Shown here piece by piece: positions 61,330 to 64,000 of a stretch of DNA of 64,000 nt. Origin of the DNA: GCA-016699445 sp964555055 (lineage in GTDB: Bacteria > UBA10199 > JACPAL01 > GCA-016699445); NCBI GenBank assembly GCA_964555055.1, contig CAZKQW010000009.1, positions 62,001 to 126,000 of the forward strand, given 5' to 3'. Positions within the stretch are counted from its first letter, which is position 1. Every line of letters starts with the position of its first letter. The translations under genes were made by a program, and so were the position numbers. The notes below the pieces were generated by a model that saw nothing but the letters and a program-made list of their open reading frames with translations, ran no database searches and was not told where the DNA came from.

Positions 61330-64000
61330 ATGAGTTCAAAAAAAATAAAGAGGGTTGTGGGCTTTATTATTGGTATTGTTTCCCTATTCCAATTTCAGCT
61401 TTGGGGACAAAGTTGGAAAAAGGCTTTTCAATCTCTTGATGAAAAATCAACCGCTGAGTTGGGCAAGGATCAAAAGGAAGTTATTTTAAAAGAACTGGCC
61501 ATATTGGTTGGCCGGGAAGGTGATACCCTTGAAAATTTAGAATTGTTGAATGTCTTGGGGACTCAACTTGAAAGGGCTATAACTCTTTACGAAAAAGGTG
61601 ATTCGAAGTGGGCCTTTAACGCGGGGATTCCGGAGAGTTCCATCAGAAAGGGCCGGTTGTTTTTGAATATTGTAGGACATGAAAGTGACGGGATGCCTTT
61701 AACCGAGATTGTCAGTCAAGAGGGTGGGAAGGTGCTCTATGAGATTAGTCCGCAGGAGGTCGAAGCCGAAGTGCCTGTGGATGTCTTATCCGTCTTGGCA
61801 AGTAAGGTAGGTAAGATAAGCTTAGCCATTTCTATCAAGGATCATGCCCATACCGGAGCCTGGGGAGCGACCAATGCGCGCTGGTGGCAGCTTGCAGGTC
61901 ATGTGTACGGAGATGGCGGCCCTGGTGGAAGGCCTATCAAAATCGCTTTGGTGGATCGTTTCGATACCACCCTGCTGGATCAGCAAAAAAGAAATGGTCT
62001 GGTGCCGGCGAACAGTCGTCTTGATTGGATTTCCGGTGATTCTATTGAGGGAAATACGCATGGAAACCGCATGCTTCAACTCATGTATGAAATCGCTCCC
62101 AGGGCTGAATATGTTTTGATTCAATGCGGAGAATCTAGAGGGTCAGTGGTGCGAGCGATTGATGAAGCTATTTCAATGAGACCCGATGTCATCAATTTAT
62201 CTCTGGGAAGCTTGGTAGATCGATATAACGGAACTTCGATCGCGTCTCCGGGGCCTCTCATGCGGGCCCAGGAACGGGCCGCAAGTGCTGGTATTTTAGT
62301 GGTAAGCGCCGCAGGTAATGCGGGCGACCCTGGTTTGCATTGGTCAGGTAATTTTATTTCTTCTTTAAGAGATCCTAGTTACTTGAATTGGAATTCGAAT
62401 ACTTCGACCATTTTTGATCCGCGAATTCCGCTGTCAGACCAGGCGGCGAGAAGCTCTGTGAATCCAAACCAACAAATTCTCGTCAATCAAATCGGATGTG
62501 TTTCTGCCAACCCATTAGTTCCCCTCATCATCGATGTAGGGCTTCCTTCTCAGGATGCTCTTAACTACTTTATTGAAATTCGCAGATATAACTTTAGCAG
62601 AAATGGGTGGGAGGTCCTCCATATAAGTAGTCCTGGAAGTAACCAGAACAACCAGAGAAGCATTATGGAATCCTTCAACCCGGCTATGCCAGCATTACCT
62701 GGATCTATCATTGCCGTTGATGATGGAGGGGTTCCTCGAAGTTGTGGTGCCAATATGGCGAGTTTAGGAATTGCCATTAAAAGAGGAGCGCCATCGGCTT
62801 TCGACTCTGAACCATTGCAGAGAGGTAACTACATCAATCTTTTTTATACCCCAAATGGTACAAGCACGAATTTGAGTATCTATAATACGAGTGCGACTCT
62901 TGATGAATCGAATGTGTCTCCCACTGTTGTTACTGTAGGTGCCGCATCGTGTGTGACAGTTCCCGGTGAAGAGGAAACCCAACGCGGGTGCGGAGTAGGC
63001 CAGCCAATGAGTTATAGTTCCCGAGGGCCTGCGATTCGAGGCGGTACGAGGCCTGATGAGTTGACGCGGAGCGTGTTAACGGCAGAGTCTCGGGATGAGA
63101 TGATGTCCACTCTGAATCCGGATGCGATTAAGCCGGATTTTGTGGCCCCTTCTCCTCCAGTGGAGGGTTTTCCTGGGATTTCTTTAGGAACGTCGGGAGC
63201 TACGGCAATCACTTCTGCAACCGCCGCGTTGCTTATGGATCGCTACCCCTCCTTGAGACAGGATAAGAGGGATTTAAGAGCCGCCTTAAATCGTCTGGCG
63301 GCAAAGAGCGCTTCCGGGACTTATTACGAGAGAAGATCGTCAACCCCGTACACGGTGGAGTATTATGAAACCTTGGGAAGTTATAAATACGGGCGGGGTT
63401 ATTTTAATTTGGAGAGGGAGCAGGAAGTCTATCTTCGTGGTCGTCCAAACTATGCTTGGTTAAATGCTTCATTAACGACCTCCCCTAAGAGATCCCCTCG
63501 ATCCACGGGTGGATTTATGGATTCTAACCTGAACGGCTCTGAGTCATTTCAATCGTCATCGATGATTCCTTCAAGTTCCTCCGCCTATCGTTATGGGGAT
63601 GGTTTGGGCCCTGCAGTAGCCCTCTATTTTAACAAAGAAGAGGGAGGTGGACTACGACTTAATTCTACCCTGCCTTTTCCCGATGGTCAGGCGCAGACCG
63701 CCACAAGGGCTTTGTTTCCTGTTTTAGTTCCTTATATTGGATTTAGTGAGCATCCTATTGGAGTTTCGGTAGCAGGCCACGCTAGTATGGTAAGGCCTTC
63801 GGTGGCGAATACGTTTACTCAACCGTTCCCATCGACAACCGCCTCTCCCCGCAATTATCAGGAGTTCTTACGTCAAGCGGGATATTTTATTTTTGACCGT
63901 GTGAGTATTACCAGAAATCGAGATGGGCAACCGGATACCTCTGGTCCCTTTCATCTGGTTTTACGGGCGGCAAGGCGCGATGGTTCCCTTCTTCCCATCA
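61330..64000 (+). CDS. Subtilisin-like serine protease (S8), C-terminus beyond the window
   Basis: The frame stays open to the window edge. The start is set at ATG 61330, which has GAGGAA seven bases upstream; an earlier ATG at 61294 has none. A signal peptide is present (VVGFIIGIVSLFQFQLWGQ). A pro-region of about 150 residues follows. The catalytic triad is D209 (IALVDRFDT), H244 (GNTHGNR) and S622 (LGTSGATAIT), with oxyanion N330 (VSAAGNAG). About 200 extra residues lie between N330 and the final part of the domain. After residue 660 comes a further domain of unknown type, so the protein is likely large and secreted. Confidence 0.9.
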   Translation, partial: MSSKKIKRVVGFIIGIVSLFQFQLWGQSWKKAFQSLDEKSTAELGKDQKEVILKELAILVGREGDTLENLELLNVLGTQLERAITLYEKGDSKWAFNAGIPESSIRKGRLFLNIVGHESDGMPLTEIVSQEGGKVLYEISPQEVEAEVPVDVLSVLASKVGKISLAISIKDHAHTGAWGATNARWWQLAGHVYGDGGPGGRPIKIALVDRFDTTLLDQQKRNGLVPANSRLDWISGDSIEGNTHGNRMLQLMYEIAPRAEYVLIQCGESRGSVVRAIDEAISMRPDVINLSLGSLVDRYNGTSIASPGPLMRAQERAASAGILVVSAAGNAGDPGLHWSGNFISSLRDPSYLNWNSNTSTIFDPRIPLSDQAARSSVNPNQQILVNQIGCVSANPLVPLIIDVGLPSQDALNYFIEIRRYNFSRNGWEVLHISSPGSNQNNQRSIMESFNPAMPALPGSIIAVDDGGVPRSCGANMASLGIAIKRGAPSAFDSEPLQRGNYINLFYTPNGTSTNLSIYNTSATLDESNVSPTVVTVGAASCVTVPGEEETQRGCGVGQPMSYSSRGPAIRGGTRPDELTRSVLTAESRDEMMSTLNPDAIKPDFVAPSPPVEGFPGISLGTSGATAITSATAALLMDRYPSLRQDKRDLRAALNRLAAKSASGTYYERRSSTPYTVEYYETLGSYKYGRGYFNLEREQEVYLRGRPNYAWLNASLTTSPKRSPRSTGGFMDSNLNGSESFQSSSMIPSSSSAYRYGDGLGPAVALYFNKEEGGGLRLNSTLPFPDGQAQTATRALFPVLVPYIGFSEHPIGVSVAGHASMVRPSVANTFTQPFPSTTASPRNYQEFLRQAGYFIFDRVSITRNRDGQPDTSGPFHLVLRAARRDGSLLPI

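Noticed and set aside
1..64000. CRISPR array, rRNA genes, transposases or phage genes
   Set aside because: No regular short repeats with spacers, no rRNA sequence and no transposase or phage structural gene was found; the only regular repeats are the 162-bp coding repeats at 53.2-54.2 kb.

Overview
The window is dominated by one large flagellar locus, about 1 to 49.4 kb, from a Gram-negative bacterium. An outer membrane is implied by the L-ring lipoprotein FlgH, the P-ring protein FlgI and several predicted lipoproteins. The gene order flgBC-fliEFGHIJ-motE-fliK-flgDE-fliL...fliMNOPQR-flhBAF, with no chemotaxis genes interleaved and a sigma-54 (NtrC-type) activator inside the cluster, resembles Bdellovibrionota and other lineages once called deltaproteobacteria. 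That placement is an inference and I cannot name a genus. A run of 100 N inside a tandem-repeat gene shows this is an assembled scaffold.

Layout. (1) 1-8.3 kb, minus strand: fliMNOPQR-flhBA-flhF (flhF runs off the left edge), the switch, export gate and FlhF. (2) 8.4-10.4 kb: an insertion that splits fliL from fliM. It holds a small secreted protein, an AAA/DUF4143 ATPase and a remnant of a second such ATPase. (3) 10.4-21.6 kb, minus: flgB to fliL, i.e. rod, MS-ring, switch, export ATPase and hook. (4) 21.7-27.2 kb: a probable flagellin-glycosylation island with two GT4-like glycosyltransferases, a Maf-like transferase and two unknown small genes. (5) 27.3-31.7 kb: flagellin fliC, and divergently fliD, fliS, a FliT-like small protein and a PilZ-like protein. 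(6) 31.7-37.2 kb, minus: lytic transglycosylase, a large exported repeat protein, a sigma-54 response regulator and a degenerate hybrid-kinase-like protein. (7) 37.3-46.6 kb, plus: flgFGAHIJ, flgMNKL and a GNAT acetyltransferase. (8) 46.6-49.4 kb: a coiled-coil protein of unknown role, then motAB. (9) 49.4-64 kb, non-flagellar: tRNA-Arg, beta-carbonic anhydrase, prfC with a second DUF4143 ATPase, an RCC1-like repeat lipoprotein containing the assembly gap, a DUF3592 protein, an 867-residue orphan, a protein related to the CcmI C-terminal domain, an aldehyde dehydrogenase with a Rieske protein, and a large subtilisin-like protease running off the right edge.

Regulation. Four sites match the sigma-54 consensus TGGCAC-N5-TTGC with exact spacing. 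They lie before fliM, before flgB, and as a back-to-back pair between the transglycosylase/regulator operon and flgF. The activator operon therefore appears to drive itself, the hook-basal-body operons and fliM. A weaker, self-consistent set of sigma-28-like sites (TTAAR-N15-NCCGTTNA) lies before fliC, fliD and motA, and possibly flgM, so a two-tier sigma-54/sigma-28 hierarchy with FlgM as anti-sigma is likely. A tract of 12 consecutive G sits one base before the activator's start codon, where a ribosome-binding site belongs. This makes the top regulator a candidate for slippage-driven on/off switching of motility, which I rank as the most interesting observation here.
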